DNA of 21,073 nucleotides from the NCBI GenBank assembly GCA_910578845.1, contig CAJTSL010000055.1:1-21073 (forward strand), given 5' to 3'. Below the pieces are notes generated by a model that saw nothing but the letters and a program-made list of their open reading frames with translations, ran no database searches and had not been told where the DNA came from. This stretch comes from an uncultured Lachnospiraceae bacterium (GTDB lineage: Bacteria; Bacillota; Clostridia; Lachnospirales; Lachnospiraceae). Numbering within the stretch: the stretch's first letter is position 1; the number at the start of each line of letters is the position of its first letter. A program made the position numbers and the translations under genes. This document shows, piece by piece, positions 7,093 through 14,075 of this stretch.

Positions 7093-8247
7093 TTACCGCC
7101 TGTTTTCACGGTAAGGCGGCTTTGGCCCCATAAACTGATAGAAATATGCCTTCATCATCCCATTGTAAATCTTACGGTTCTTATCCGCTTTTCTCCCGAT
7201 ATGCTCCTCAGCCTGCTCATACGCAGAAATGACATACATAGACCAACTGTCCAGCGCCGCATATCTTTCGCCCAGCGCCCGGTAAAGCGCGGGAAGCGCC
7301 TCCTTATCTTCCAGCCGTTCCCCATAGGGCGGATTGGTGATCAGGAATCCATATTTCTTCGGATGGCTAAGCTGCCCGACATCCCTTCTCTGGAAATGGA
7401 TCATCTCCTCCACACCGGCAAGACGAGCATTTTCCCTGGCTATCGCCACCATTTTATCATCAATATCATAACCTTGTATATCCGTTTCCACATCCAGGTC
7501 TACCATAGAATCCGCTTCATCCACCGCACGGTACCAGCTTTTACGGGATATGAGGTGACCCCAGTCCTCCGCCAAGAAGCTACGGTTCATGCCCGGCGCC
7601 ATATGCGCCGCCATCATTGCCGCCTCAATCGGGAACGTGCCGCTTCCGCAGAATGGATCGACCAAAATCCGCTCACGCCTCCAGGGTGTCAACATAATCA
7701 GAGCCGCCGCAAGGTTCTCCGCAATAGGCGCCTTTGCCGTTAGCTTCCTGTAGCCTCTTTTATGCAATGATTCCCCGGTTGTATCCAATCCGACTACGAC
7801 TTCGTCTTTCATCAGGAATACACGGAGCGGAAAAGAGGCACCGCTTTCTGCAAACCATTGGATATGATAAACGGATTTCAAACGTTCCACAATTGCCTTT
7901 TTCATAATGGACTGGATATCAGACGGACTAAACAGCTTACTTTTGACGCTCGCTGCTTTCGCTACCCAGAATTTCCCGTCCTCCGGGATATAAGCTTCCC
8001 AAGGCAGGTTTCTGGTGCCTTGGAAAAGCTCTTCAAACGTTTCCGCATGAAAGCTTCCTATTTTGAGCAGTATCCTTTCCGCCGTACGCAAAAAAATGTT
8101 CGCACGACATAGCGCAGCCTCATCGCCTACAAAAGTCACACGACCGTCTTCTACGGAGGATACTTCATACCCTAAATCTGTAATTTCTCTTTTCAATACT
8201 GCTTCCAGGCCAAAATGGCATGGCGCGATAAAATACATTTTTTCCAT
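7093..8247 (-). CDS. THUMP-domain RNA (guanine-N2) methyltransferase, RlmL/YpsC family
   Basis: SAM-dependent methyltransferase of 384 residues that most likely makes N2-methylguanosine in 23S rRNA, as the N-terminal half of E. coli RlmL does; a tRNA target (TrmN/Trm14 type) is possible. An N-terminal ferredoxin-like and THUMP region (about 1-155) includes LFSPSDIQSIMKKAIVERL. The Rossmann methyltransferase follows, with motif I VDPFCGSGTFPIEAA (196-210) and motif IV TNPPYGERL (304-312), whose NPPY marks exocyclic-amine methylation. It heads a four-gene minus-strand operon. A near-consensus promoter places +1 on the A of ATG 8247, so the mRNA may be leaderless. A second ATG at 8238 with a weak GGA in front is the alternative start. 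The 3' end is 13 bp before the next gene's preferred start. Confidence 0.92.
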   Translation of the reverse strand: MEKMYFIAPCHFGLEAVLKREITDLGYEVSSVEDGRVTFVGDEAALCRANIFLRTAERILLKIGSFHAETFEELFQGTRNLPWEAYIPEDGKFWVAKAASVKSKLFSPSDIQSIMKKAIVERLKSVYHIQWFAESGASFPLRVFLMKDEVVVGLDTTGESLHKRGYRKLTAKAPIAENLAAALIMLTPWRRERILVDPFCGSGTFPIEAAMMAAHMAPGMNRSFLAEDWGHLISRKSWYRAVDEADSMVDLDVETDIQGYDIDDKMVAIARENARLAGVEEMIHFQRRDVGQLSHPKKYGFLITNPPYGERLEDKEALPALYRALGERYAALDSWSMYVISAYEQAEEHIGRKADKNRKIYNGMMKAYFYQFMGPKPPYRENRR

Positions 8248-8253
8248 AAACCC

Positions 8254-8282
8254 ATTGTAAGGGGTTGCTCTTTTTCTGTCAA
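8254..8282 (-). promoter_or_regulatory. Sigma-A promoter of the methyltransferase operon, placed for a leaderless mRNA
   Basis: On the minus strand TTGACA (8277-8282), 17-bp spacer, TACAAT (8254-8259): 11 of 12 consensus bases. Six bases separate the -10 from the start codon, so standard geometry puts +1 exactly on the A of ATG 8247. Confidence 0.85.
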
Positions 8283-8430
8283 TCTTTACGAGGGTGTTTT
8301 CGCATGAAAATTTTAAGACGGCTTATCTTTTTATTTTCTGTGCGCAACATGATCTACCTACTTTACATTTCCCTTTATCCGATATAAACTGGTAGAAAAG
8401 ACACTAAAATACATGAAGGAGGCCATGCCA

Positions 8431-9384
8431 GTGACACCCGTTCGTAATGAAGTTACTGAAAAAATATTATCCAATATCCATAAAGTCATCGTCGGTAAAG
8501 AGGAAACCGTATGCCTATTATTAGCAGCGCTTTTAGCTGACGGCCATGTCCTCTTAGAAGACGTGCCGGGAACAGGCAAGACTAAGCTTGCCAAAGCACT
8601 TGCTAAATCTTTACAGGCCGATTTTTCAAGGATACAGTTTACTCCCGATTTATTGCCAAGCGACATTACAGGCCTGAACGTTTTCGACAGGGCAAGCAAT
8701 GCTTTCCTCTTGCGCAAAGGCCCGGTGTTCACCAATATCCTGCTTGCCGATGAAATCAACCGTGCAACGCCAAGGACACAAGCCGGCTTATTAGAATGTA
8801 TGGAAGAGCGGCAGGTGACAATTGACGGGGAGACTTACGCTCCCGGAAATCCCTTTTTCGTTATCGCCACGCAAAACCCGGTTGAAACGGCTGGTACTTT
8901 TCCATTACCGGAAGCGCAGATGGATCGTTTCATGATGAAACTCTCCATGGGGCTGCCTACGAAAGAAGAAGAACTGGCAATCCTCGCCCGTTACATGGAG
9001 AAAGATGCGCTTACGCAGATTTCAGGCGTTGTGACATTAGAAGAATTACAACAAGTAAAGCAGGCAGCCGCGAAAGTTTTCGTACATCAATCGGTACAAG
9101 AATATATGGTGGATATCGTTGCCGCGACCCGGGACGCAGACGGCGTTACCATGGGTGTCAGCCCAAGAGGCAGCCTCGCCCTCCTGCGCTGCGCGAAATC
9201 TTATGCCTGGCTACAGGGCAGGCAATATGTCATTCCCGACGACGTGAAAGCGATTGCCGTCCCGGTGCTTGCGCACCGCATCATCATGGGATTTGGCCAG
9301 AGTGACGACAAAGAGAGCGCATCGTTAGTCCAGAAGATCGTACAACATACCAAGACGCCTACAGAGGATTTTAAGACATGTTGA
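8431..9384 (+). CDS. MoxR-family AAA+ ATPase
   Basis: Cytoplasmic AAA+ chaperone-like ATPase of 317 residues. Walker A is EDVPGTGKT (GTGKT at 47-51), Walker B LLADEIN (104-110), sensor 1 ATQNP (146-150) and the sensor 2 region SPRGS, followed by the usual lid domain. MoxR proteins work with von Willebrand-like or DUF58 partners in maturation of cell-surface or enzyme complexes; the client here is unknown. I place the start at GTG 8431, 8 nt after a perfect AAGGAGG (8416-8422). The in-frame ATG at 8413 precedes this ribosome binding site and ATG 8425 is only 2 nt from it. The DUF58 gene overlaps the 3' end by 7 bp, which indicates translational coupling. Confidence 0.93.
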   Translation: MTPVRNEVTEKILSNIHKVIVGKEETVCLLLAALLADGHVLLEDVPGTGKTKLAKALAKSLQADFSRIQFTPDLLPSDITGLNVFDRASNAFLLRKGPVFTNILLADEINRATPRTQAGLLECMEERQVTIDGETYAPGNPFFVIATQNPVETAGTFPLPEAQMDRFMMKLSMGLPTKEEELAILARYMEKDALTQISGVVTLEELQQVKQAAAKVFVHQSVQEYMVDIVAATRDADGVTMGVSPRGSLALLRCAKSYAWLQGRQYVIPDDVKAIAVPVLAHRIIMGFGQSDDKESASLVQKIVQHTKTPTEDFKTC

Positions 9385-10511
9385 ACATAATCGGCTATGC
9401 TCTGCTTACCTTCCTATTATTCATTGCAGAGCGAAAACTATATCGTATCTTATGGAACAGGCATCTGCATATACGTCTGGAATTTGCTGAGAAAAGCTTG
9501 TTTGAAGGAGAAAAAGGCACTCTGTCGGAGATTATCGAAAACGGCAAGCGCCTCCCACTCCCTATGCTGAAAGTAAAATTCCAGACCGACAGGCATTTGG
9601 AGTTCACAGACACGGCAAGCTCAAAAGTCACCGATTTGTACTACCGGAACGATATCTTCCAGATAAGAGGCAAGGAACGGATTACCCGAAAGCTGGAATT
9701 TGTCGCTGCCAAAAGAGGCTATTACCGCATCCAGAACATCGACTTGGTCACTGCGGATTTGTTCCTTTCCACGGAATATGTGGAGAGCCAGACGACAAAA
9801 CGTTATCTTTACGTTTATCCCAGACCTTTTCTCCCCAAAGAACTCATACAATCCCTGCAACAGATCAATGGAGAAATACTGGCGAAACGCCGTTTTGTGG
9901 AAGATCCGTTCGAATACCGCGGCATCCGGGAATACCAGCCTTATGACGATATGCGCAGCATCAATTGGAAAGCTACCGCTAAAACGGGAGAATTAAAGGT
10001 CAACCAGAAAAATTACACCTCTTTACAGACAATCCGTATTTTCTTTAATTTAGAAGATACCGGCATCCTCAAAAAAGAGGGCGCCGTCGAAGCCTCTCTC
10101 CGGATCGTCGCCGGGCTTGCCGCCTTTTACCTGAATCAAGGCATCCGCGTATCCTGCTTCGGCAATGGCCAGGATATCGCCAACGGTACGCCCATGCAAG
10201 TGGAAGCCGGCTCCGGCGCAGGCCAGATGCAGCAGATCTATCAGGCGCTTGCCAGAGTCGATACCGCTGCTAAACCGCTTGATTTTGTCAGCCTTTTCGA
10301 GAGAAGGCTCATGCAGGATGCTAACGGGACGATAACGCTCCTGGTCTCGCCTAATGCCTATGATGATTTCGTCAGCCTCCTAAGCCGCTGTAAAAAACAG
10401 GATTTGACATTCGTCTGGTTTTACCCGACTTTGGAAAAAGAAGAACCGGAAGTCGTGGATACATTGCGTCATAATATTAAAATATTACATATTTCAGATG
10501 ATAGGAAATAA
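9378..10511 (+). CDS. DUF58 domain protein
   Basis: A protein of 377 residues with one N-terminal membrane segment (about 1-20), a beta-rich region (about 30-170) and the DUF58 block (about 175-215), seen in DPFEYRGIREYQPYDDMRSI followed by NWKATAK. The rest looks like a degenerate von Willebrand A fold (EASLRIVAGLAAFYL, FVSLFERRLM, TLLVSP). DUF58 proteins are the standard partners of MoxR ATPases and may present a substrate to them; the biochemical role is unknown. AGAGGA lies 9 nt before ATG 9378. The start overlaps the MoxR gene by 7 bp and the membrane-protein gene follows after 26 bp, so the three form one operon. Confidence 0.92.
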   Translation: MLNIIGYALLTFLLFIAERKLYRILWNRHLHIRLEFAEKSLFEGEKGTLSEIIENGKRLPLPMLKVKFQTDRHLEFTDTASSKVTDLYYRNDIFQIRGKERITRKLEFVAAKRGYYRIQNIDLVTADLFLSTEYVESQTTKRYLYVYPRPFLPKELIQSLQQINGEILAKRRFVEDPFEYRGIREYQPYDDMRSINWKATAKTGELKVNQKNYTSLQTIRIFFNLEDTGILKKEGAVEASLRIVAGLAAFYLNQGIRVSCFGNGQDIANGTPMQVEAGSGAGQMQQIYQALARVDTAAKPLDFVSLFERRLMQDANGTITLLVSPNAYDDFVSLLSRCKKQDLTFVWFYPTLEKEEPEVVDTLRHNIKILHISDDRK

Positions 10512-10537
10512 AAAAATGCTAAGACATTAGAAAGGGC

Positions 10538-11803
10538 ATGGGATTTGCTATGGAACAAGAAAAAATAATCGCTTGGACAGACATTGTAACAGTACAGATG
10601 AACCATTGGACATTCTTTGCCATTCTGAGCACGATCAGCATGCTATCAGGCGTGGCTGCGCCTCCTGTATCATTGTGGCTATTGTGCATGTTCTTGCCAG
10701 TATCCTTCTTTTTCATCAGGAGATATACCAACGGTTTTCTTATCATGGCAATCAGCCATATCCTATGCCTTGCGCTTCTTTTCCAAGCGCCGGCTCCCCA
10801 TGTTCTCGTAAAAGTATTCCTATGCCTATATGGCATCGGATGCGCCGTATATTCTTTTGTCATACGGATTCGGAGCAAAGAACGGCTAGATGAGCCGATT
10901 GCCCCGGCGGTGGCAGTCGCCGTTATTTCCCTCTCCTTATTCGTCCTGCATTATGCGGGCCATACGGATACAGGTGCGGATATTTACTACATGGGCATGG
11001 CTGTCATTTACCTTGCCTGCTATTTTATCAGATATTACTTTCAACATTATCTGCGCTTCCTGACCGTTAATGCTGGCAGCACCGGCTATATCCCGCGCAA
11101 GGAAATCTTCCTTTCGGGGGCAAAGCTCTCTGCTGCATTCACCATCTCCTGGATGGCGCTCCTTTTATTAGCCTCCAATATCGAATGGCTCTCCTGGATC
11201 TTTGCCTCAATCCGCAAAGGGATCGTCTGGCTTCGGGAAAACGTATTTTCCTTACTCGCCTTGCTGCTTGGAAATGATGATTATACGCCGCTGCCACGCT
11301 CTACGGAAGGAGGCGGCATGAATCAGCTTGCCATCCTCCCGGAAGCAGGCGAAACCAGTATGTTCTGGGTAATTTTGGAGAAAGCAGTCTTTACGGTCAT
11401 GCCTCTTCTTCTGATTGCCGGGATCTGCTTTGCCCTATTTCGCTCCATTCTCTTCTTAAAAGAACATTTCGCAAAGAAACGCTGCCACATTGCAGCCGAA
11501 ACAAACGGCGAAGCACGGGATATCCGGGAAAAGTATGAAGCACGGAAAGAGAAAAAGTCGGCAAGGAATTTGCCCCTTTTCTTAAGCCCTACGGAGAAAA
11601 TCCGGCGGATCTATAAACAGAAAATCCAGGCCAAGCACAAAAGCCTGGCGGCAAAAGGCGCCACGCATCCTATAAGCACTTACACTGCCAGAGAATGCTG
11701 CCGCCTGTTTTCGGAAGAGCCGCTTGCTGCCGTTTATGAAAAGGCCCGCTACTCCAACGAAATATGCACGAAAGAAGATGTACGGAAAGCCGCAGGGAAA
11801 TAG
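10538..11803 (+). CDS. Multi-pass membrane protein, DUF4129-like C-terminus, MoxR cluster
   Basis: A protein of 421 residues with about seven or eight hydrophobic segments: roughly 24-40, 44-61, 66-83, 87-108, 120-138, 148-166, 195-213 and one near 285-310. A basic cytoplasmic tail ends in PLAAVYEKARYSNEICTKED, a pattern seen at the end of DUF4129 domains. In many Firmicutes the third gene of MoxR-DUF58 clusters encodes a transmembrane transglutaminase with such a tail. No transglutaminase Cys-His-Asp region is visible here, so this looks like a form with only the membrane and tail parts. The start is uncertain: AAAGGG is 1 nt before ATG 10538 and 13 nt before ATG 10550. The family match is by eye and modest. 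Confidence 0.8.
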   Translation: MGFAMEQEKIIAWTDIVTVQMNHWTFFAILSTISMLSGVAAPPVSLWLLCMFLPVSFFFIRRYTNGFLIMAISHILCLALLFQAPAPHVLVKVFLCLYGIGCAVYSFVIRIRSKERLDEPIAPAVAVAVISLSLFVLHYAGHTDTGADIYYMGMAVIYLACYFIRYYFQHYLRFLTVNAGSTGYIPRKEIFLSGAKLSAAFTISWMALLLLASNIEWLSWIFASIRKGIVWLRENVFSLLALLLGNDDYTPLPRSTEGGGMNQLAILPEAGETSMFWVILEKAVFTVMPLLLIAGICFALFRSILFLKEHFAKKRCHIAAETNGEARDIREKYEARKEKKSARNLPLFLSPTEKIRRIYKQKIQAKHKSLAAKGATHPISTYTARECCRLFSEEPLAAVYEKARYSNEICTKEDVRKAAGK

Positions 11804-11959
11804 CGCCTACACTTGGCATCCCACAGCTCCCCTTTGGTATATCTTAATAGAAATTTAAGAATGCGATCGTAGAAAAACGGAAAATATTATGATACACTGA
11901 TAAGGAAAATGTTGCCGTAGCATATAGGCAATGTTGACTGTCTTACCCGAAAGAAAGGC

Positions 11960-12358
11960 ATGGTTGTTAAAATGTCTCATATTATATGCGCTACAGAGAA
12001 GATGAAAGCATATGAAGGCTTGCAAATGTTATGCGAATATGCCGGGAAGCCCCCGGAATGGTGTAACGAACTATGGATTACGATGCTGACAGATCATGCA
12101 ATGTATCGGGAATTCCTTTATTACCTGGAGCATCACGGTTTCGCGGATTATATGAAAGTAGCGGGATACTCCCTGACGGATTGCTATGTATGGCAAATGG
12201 AACAATACAATCTCTTAAACGATAGCGGTAAGAATACGGCAAACTGCAATAAAGAAGCCATGGTATTGCAGGCATTCTGGACCATGGCGCAGATGAAAAA
12301 GAACCCTGGCTGTTATATGCGTAAAATGAGCGAAGGCAACGGAATGGACAGGGAATAA
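11960..12358 (+). CDS. Conserved Cys-rich hypothetical protein
   Basis: A protein of 132 residues without a domain I can name. It is mostly helical and soluble, with six cysteines (10, 25, 35, 75, 96, 118), several tryptophans and the conserved-looking phrases LEHHGFADYMKVAGYSLTD, YVWQMEQYN and KEAMVLQAFWTMAQMKKNPG. It resembles a hypothetical family I recall from Lachnospiraceae, but this is not verified. No signal peptide is present. The start is ATG 11960 or ATG 11972; AAAGAAAGG at 11949-11957 is closer than ideal to the first. A HAAS-domain membrane protein follows after 33 bp on the same strand, so the two are probably cotranscribed. Confidence 0.8.
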   Translation: MVVKMSHIICATEKMKAYEGLQMLCEYAGKPPEWCNELWITMLTDHAMYREFLYYLEHHGFADYMKVAGYSLTDCYVWQMEQYNLLNDSGKNTANCNKEAMVLQAFWTMAQMKKNPGCYMRKMSEGNGMDRE

Positions 12359-12391
12359 GAAACAAAACAGCAAGAAAAAGGACGTAAGGAA

Positions 12392-12850
12392 ATGGATAAA
12401 AACGAATTCATAGAAAAACTACAACGTACATTGGCAGGCGGGTTAGGCAGTAGCCAGGTCGCAGAAAATGTACGCTTCTATCGGGAATACATTGAAACGG
12501 AAATACGAAAAGGCAAGACGGAAGAACAAGTGCTCGCTGAGCTGGGCGATCCCAGGCTATTGGCGAAGAGCATTATCGAAGCAAACAAGCATGCCGGAGA
12601 AAGTTATGGATCTAACCGGGAATTTGATGATGAAGTGACGGATAACGCAACAGCAAGGGGTTATCGAGGCAATCGGAGCATAGAGCGCAGGATTATGTTG
12701 CCAGGCTGGCTGATGATGGTCATTATCACAGTCCTGGTGATCCTTGTCATCGGCATTGCGACTTCCCTCATCTCTCTTTTTGCGCCTGTTATTATCGTTG
12801 GGCTTGTTATTCTGTTGATCGTCAAGCTTTTTCAAGGGAACACAAAATGA
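12392..12850 (+). CDS. HAAS/DUF1700-type small membrane protein
   Basis: A protein of 152 residues with an N-terminal helical HAAS-like domain (about 1-65), marked by FIEKLQRTLAGGL and EQVLAELGDPRLLAKSIIEA. A charged linker follows, then two close hydrophobic segments (about 106-147). Proteins of this type usually accompany PadR-type regulators or sit near stress membrane proteins and are thought to act as membrane-linked regulators; no PadR gene is visible here. AAAGGA lies 9 nt before ATG 12392. The stop codon is part of an inverted repeat at 12848-12873. Confidence 0.85.
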   Translation: MDKNEFIEKLQRTLAGGLGSSQVAENVRFYREYIETEIRKGKTEEQVLAELGDPRLLAKSIIEANKHAGESYGSNREFDDEVTDNATARGYRGNRSIERRIMLPGWLMMVIITVLVILVIGIATSLISLFAPVIIVGLVILLIVKLFQGNTK

Positions 12851-12873
12851 CCCATTGAAAAATCAACGGGCCA
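12844..12873 (-). terminator. Candidate minus-strand terminator at the end of the HAAS gene
   Basis: TGACCCATTGA (12848-12858) faces TCAACGGGCCA (12863-12873). On the plus strand two pairs are A-C mismatches; on the minus strand both become G-U wobbles, giving an 11-bp stem with a four-base loop followed by TTTT. It would therefore work best on minus-strand transcripts. The T run is short. Confidence 0.4.
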
Positions 12874-12958
12874 TTTAGGGGAGTATAAATAATTAATATA
12901 TAAGGGTTTGTAAATAGAAAATGAAGGGGTATTTCTATCTACACTTCTATTATATACG

Positions 12959-13040
12959 TTTGGTATAAAATTGCAATTTAAAATAGTACCAAAGTACTAG
13001 AAAACATTTTGGTAAAAATAGATAAAAAAATAGTACTAAA
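12959..13040. repeat. Cluster of four TTTGGTA boxes upstream of the small protein gene
   Basis: TTTGGTA at 12959-12965, its reverse complement TACCAAA at 12987-12993, TTTGGTA again at 13008-13014 and a variant TACTAAA at 13034-13040. The first two form an inverted pair. AGTAC-caaa-GTACT (12985-12998) is a further short palindrome. The cluster ends 16 bp before a candidate -35 element and could be an operator. Function is inferred. Confidence 0.35.
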
Positions 13041-13055
13041 GACCTATATTGCATT

Positions 13056-13086
13056 TGAATACTTTCTGATAAATCTAGCAATACTA
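13056..13086 (+). promoter_or_regulatory. Sigma-G-like forespore promoter
   Basis: -35 TGAATA (13056-13061), 18-bp spacer, -10 AATACTA (13080-13086). The Bacillus/Clostridium forespore sigma-G consensus is TGAATA-17/18-CATACTA, so 12 of 13 bases match. It lies 35 bp before the start codon of the small Asn/Gln-rich protein. Sigma-F promoters look similar. Confidence 0.6.
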
Positions 13087-13121
13087 TTTCTGTAACAAAA
13101 ATCAATCAGGAGGTATGTAAA

Positions 13122-13280
13122 ATGTCTAAGAATGATTATAACCAGAATGCGCAGAACAATGAAAAACAGCAGGACAAGGCTAACAACTGCAACAGCCAGA
13201 ATTCTCAGAACAACCAGAAGAACAATTCTAAGAATAGTTCCAGCAGCAACGCGCAGAACAACCAGAAAAACAACTACTAA
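13122..13280 (+). CDS. Small Asn/Gln/Lys-rich protein, probable spore protein
   Basis: A 52-residue low-complexity protein, nearly all Asn, Gln, Lys and Ser with one Cys, and no hydrophobic segment. It contains three related units: NAQNNEKQQ, NSQNNQKNN and NAQNNQKNN. The ribosome binding site AGGAGGT (13108-13114) is ideal, 7 nt before ATG 13122. An ATG-TAA start-stop pair at 13115-13120 sits between them. A strong terminator follows at 13301. Composition and repeats recall gamma-type small acid-soluble spore proteins, which store amino acids, and the sigma-G-like promoter supports forespore expression. I see no clear homology to SspE, so the name stays open. That it is a real gene rests on the promoter, ribosome binding site and terminator set. 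Confidence 0.8.
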   Translation: MSKNDYNQNAQNNEKQQDKANNCNSQNSQNNQKNNSKNSSSSNAQNNQKNNY

Positions 13281-13300
13281 ATAATGACTGAAAATAAAAG

Positions 13301-13329
13301 CGGCACAGCAAATCGGTTGTGCCGTTTTT
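13301..13329. terminator. Bidirectional rho-independent terminator
   Basis: Perfect 7-bp stem CGGCACA/TGTGCCG with a 10-nt loop, followed by TTTTT on the plus strand and by CTTTTATTTT on the minus strand. It ends both the small protein gene and the convergent lipoprotein gene. Confidence 0.88.
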
Positions 13330-13355
13330 GTTTGTCCAGCTTGCCTTCCGGCTCC

Positions 13356-13724
13356 CTATTCCTCTTTCGTAATGATAATGCTTCCTTTGGCTCTTTGGCC
13401 TATCACGGTTACTGTATAAGTACCGCTATCCGTGATATCGACTTTAACCGTAGAGGTAGGAATCTCTTTCTCTTCATAGATTGGCTCTTCTTCGCCTTTT
13501 CGGAGCGAAACCGCAACGTTTCCCGATTCACTGGCGACATCTATACAGACAACATCACCCTCTGCAAGCACAAGCTCCTGTTCCTCTATTGTATCAAACC
13601 ATGTATACTCCATAACCAACATGCTATCATTCCCTAACCGGCTCCCCTCAAATACAGATATCCCACACCCTGTAACAAGAAATGCCAATAAGCATATACA
13701 AATAGAAGCAAATGTTTTCTTCAC
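13356..13724 (-). CDS. Small secreted lipoprotein of unknown function
   Basis: A precursor of 122 residues with a basic N-terminus, a hydrophobic segment and the lipobox LVTGC, with Cys20 as the lipidation site. The mature part of about 100 residues is acidic and beta-rich; its pattern (LVLAEGDVVCIDVASESGNVAVSLRKG ending in SGTYTVTVIGQRAKGSI, partly quoted) looks like a small beta-sandwich such as those of bacterial pre-peptidase C-terminal or DUF-type lipoproteins. I do not recognise the family. AGGAGG lies 8 nt before GTG 13724 and 5 nt before GTG 13727; the in-frame ATG at 13787 precedes this site and is unlikely. The leader carries 25-bp-spaced repeats about 170 bp upstream. It shares a bidirectional terminator with the small protein gene. 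Confidence 0.85.
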   Translation of the reverse strand: MKKTFASICICLLAFLVTGCGISVFEGSRLGNDSMLVMEYTWFDTIEEQELVLAEGDVVCIDVASESGNVAVSLRKGEEEPIYEEKEIPTSTVKVDITDSGTYTVTVIGQRAKGSIIITKEE

Positions 13725-13887
13725 CACGACTTCCTCCTTCCGGTTCCTATTGTTCTTAGGCAATTGCCTATATTCCAATCCTAACACCGATTTCTAAAGA
13801 AAACACTGCCAAAAATCTTAATCTTTTCTAACTTTTCCGGCTTTTCCATATTTCTCTTATATTTAGGCCTTATTGGCTTTAGGCTTG

Positions 13888-13957
13888 CCCCTGCCCGATT
13901 TCTGTAAAACATCCTCTTCCCGATTTTGACAGGTCATTCCTCTCCCGCATTTCTACA
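13888..13957. repeat. Three degenerate direct repeats with exact 25-bp period
   Basis: CCCG cores followed by an ATTT stretch start at 13894, 13919 and 13944, exactly 25 bp apart. Read on the minus strand each unit is roughly TGTAGAAATCGGGAAGAGG. A weaker fourth copy with an ACCGATTTCTAAAG core lies at 13786-13799, out of register. The array fills part of the 350-bp gap between the lipoprotein and MerR genes. It could be a set of regulator sites for the lipoprotein gene. The rest of this gap shows no gene. Confidence 0.6.
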
Positions 13958-13985
13958 AGCCTTCTTCCATTTTCCTATTGCCTTC

Positions 13986-14025
13986 TTTACTAAAATATGG
14001 CATAGTAATACTATGTAACTATGCC
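13986..14025 (+). promoter_or_regulatory. Promoter and nested operator of the MerR-family gene
   Basis: -35 TTTACT (13986-13991), 17-bp spacer, -10 TACTAT (14009-14014). The perfect palindrome CATAGTA-A-TACTATG (14001-14015) covers the spacer and the -10, and a second perfect pair GGCATAGT/ACTATGCC (13999-14006, 14018-14025) shares its left arm. The position suits autoregulation by the MerR-family protein made from 14076. Confidence 0.55.
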
Positions 14026-14075
14026 ACAAGGTCAGAGTTTCTAAACCACATCCTCTTCTATAAAGGAGGCGCCAT

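Noticed and set aside
5955..7109. GTG 7109 as start of the amidase-like gene, overlapping the methyltransferase
   Set aside because: No ribosome binding site precedes it, and the extra ten residues are charged and lie before a normal signal segment.
8344..8390. Sigma-A promoter for the MoxR operon
   Set aside because: TATAAA near 8383 has only a TTTACA 15 bp upstream, a spacing too short to call with confidence.
12392..12850. PadR-HAAS regulatory pair
   Set aside because: The gene before the HAAS protein shows no PadR winged-helix pattern, so the common pairing is not supported.
13888..13957. CRISPR-like array
   Set aside because: Repeats are adjacent and degenerate with no unique spacers, and no cas genes are present.
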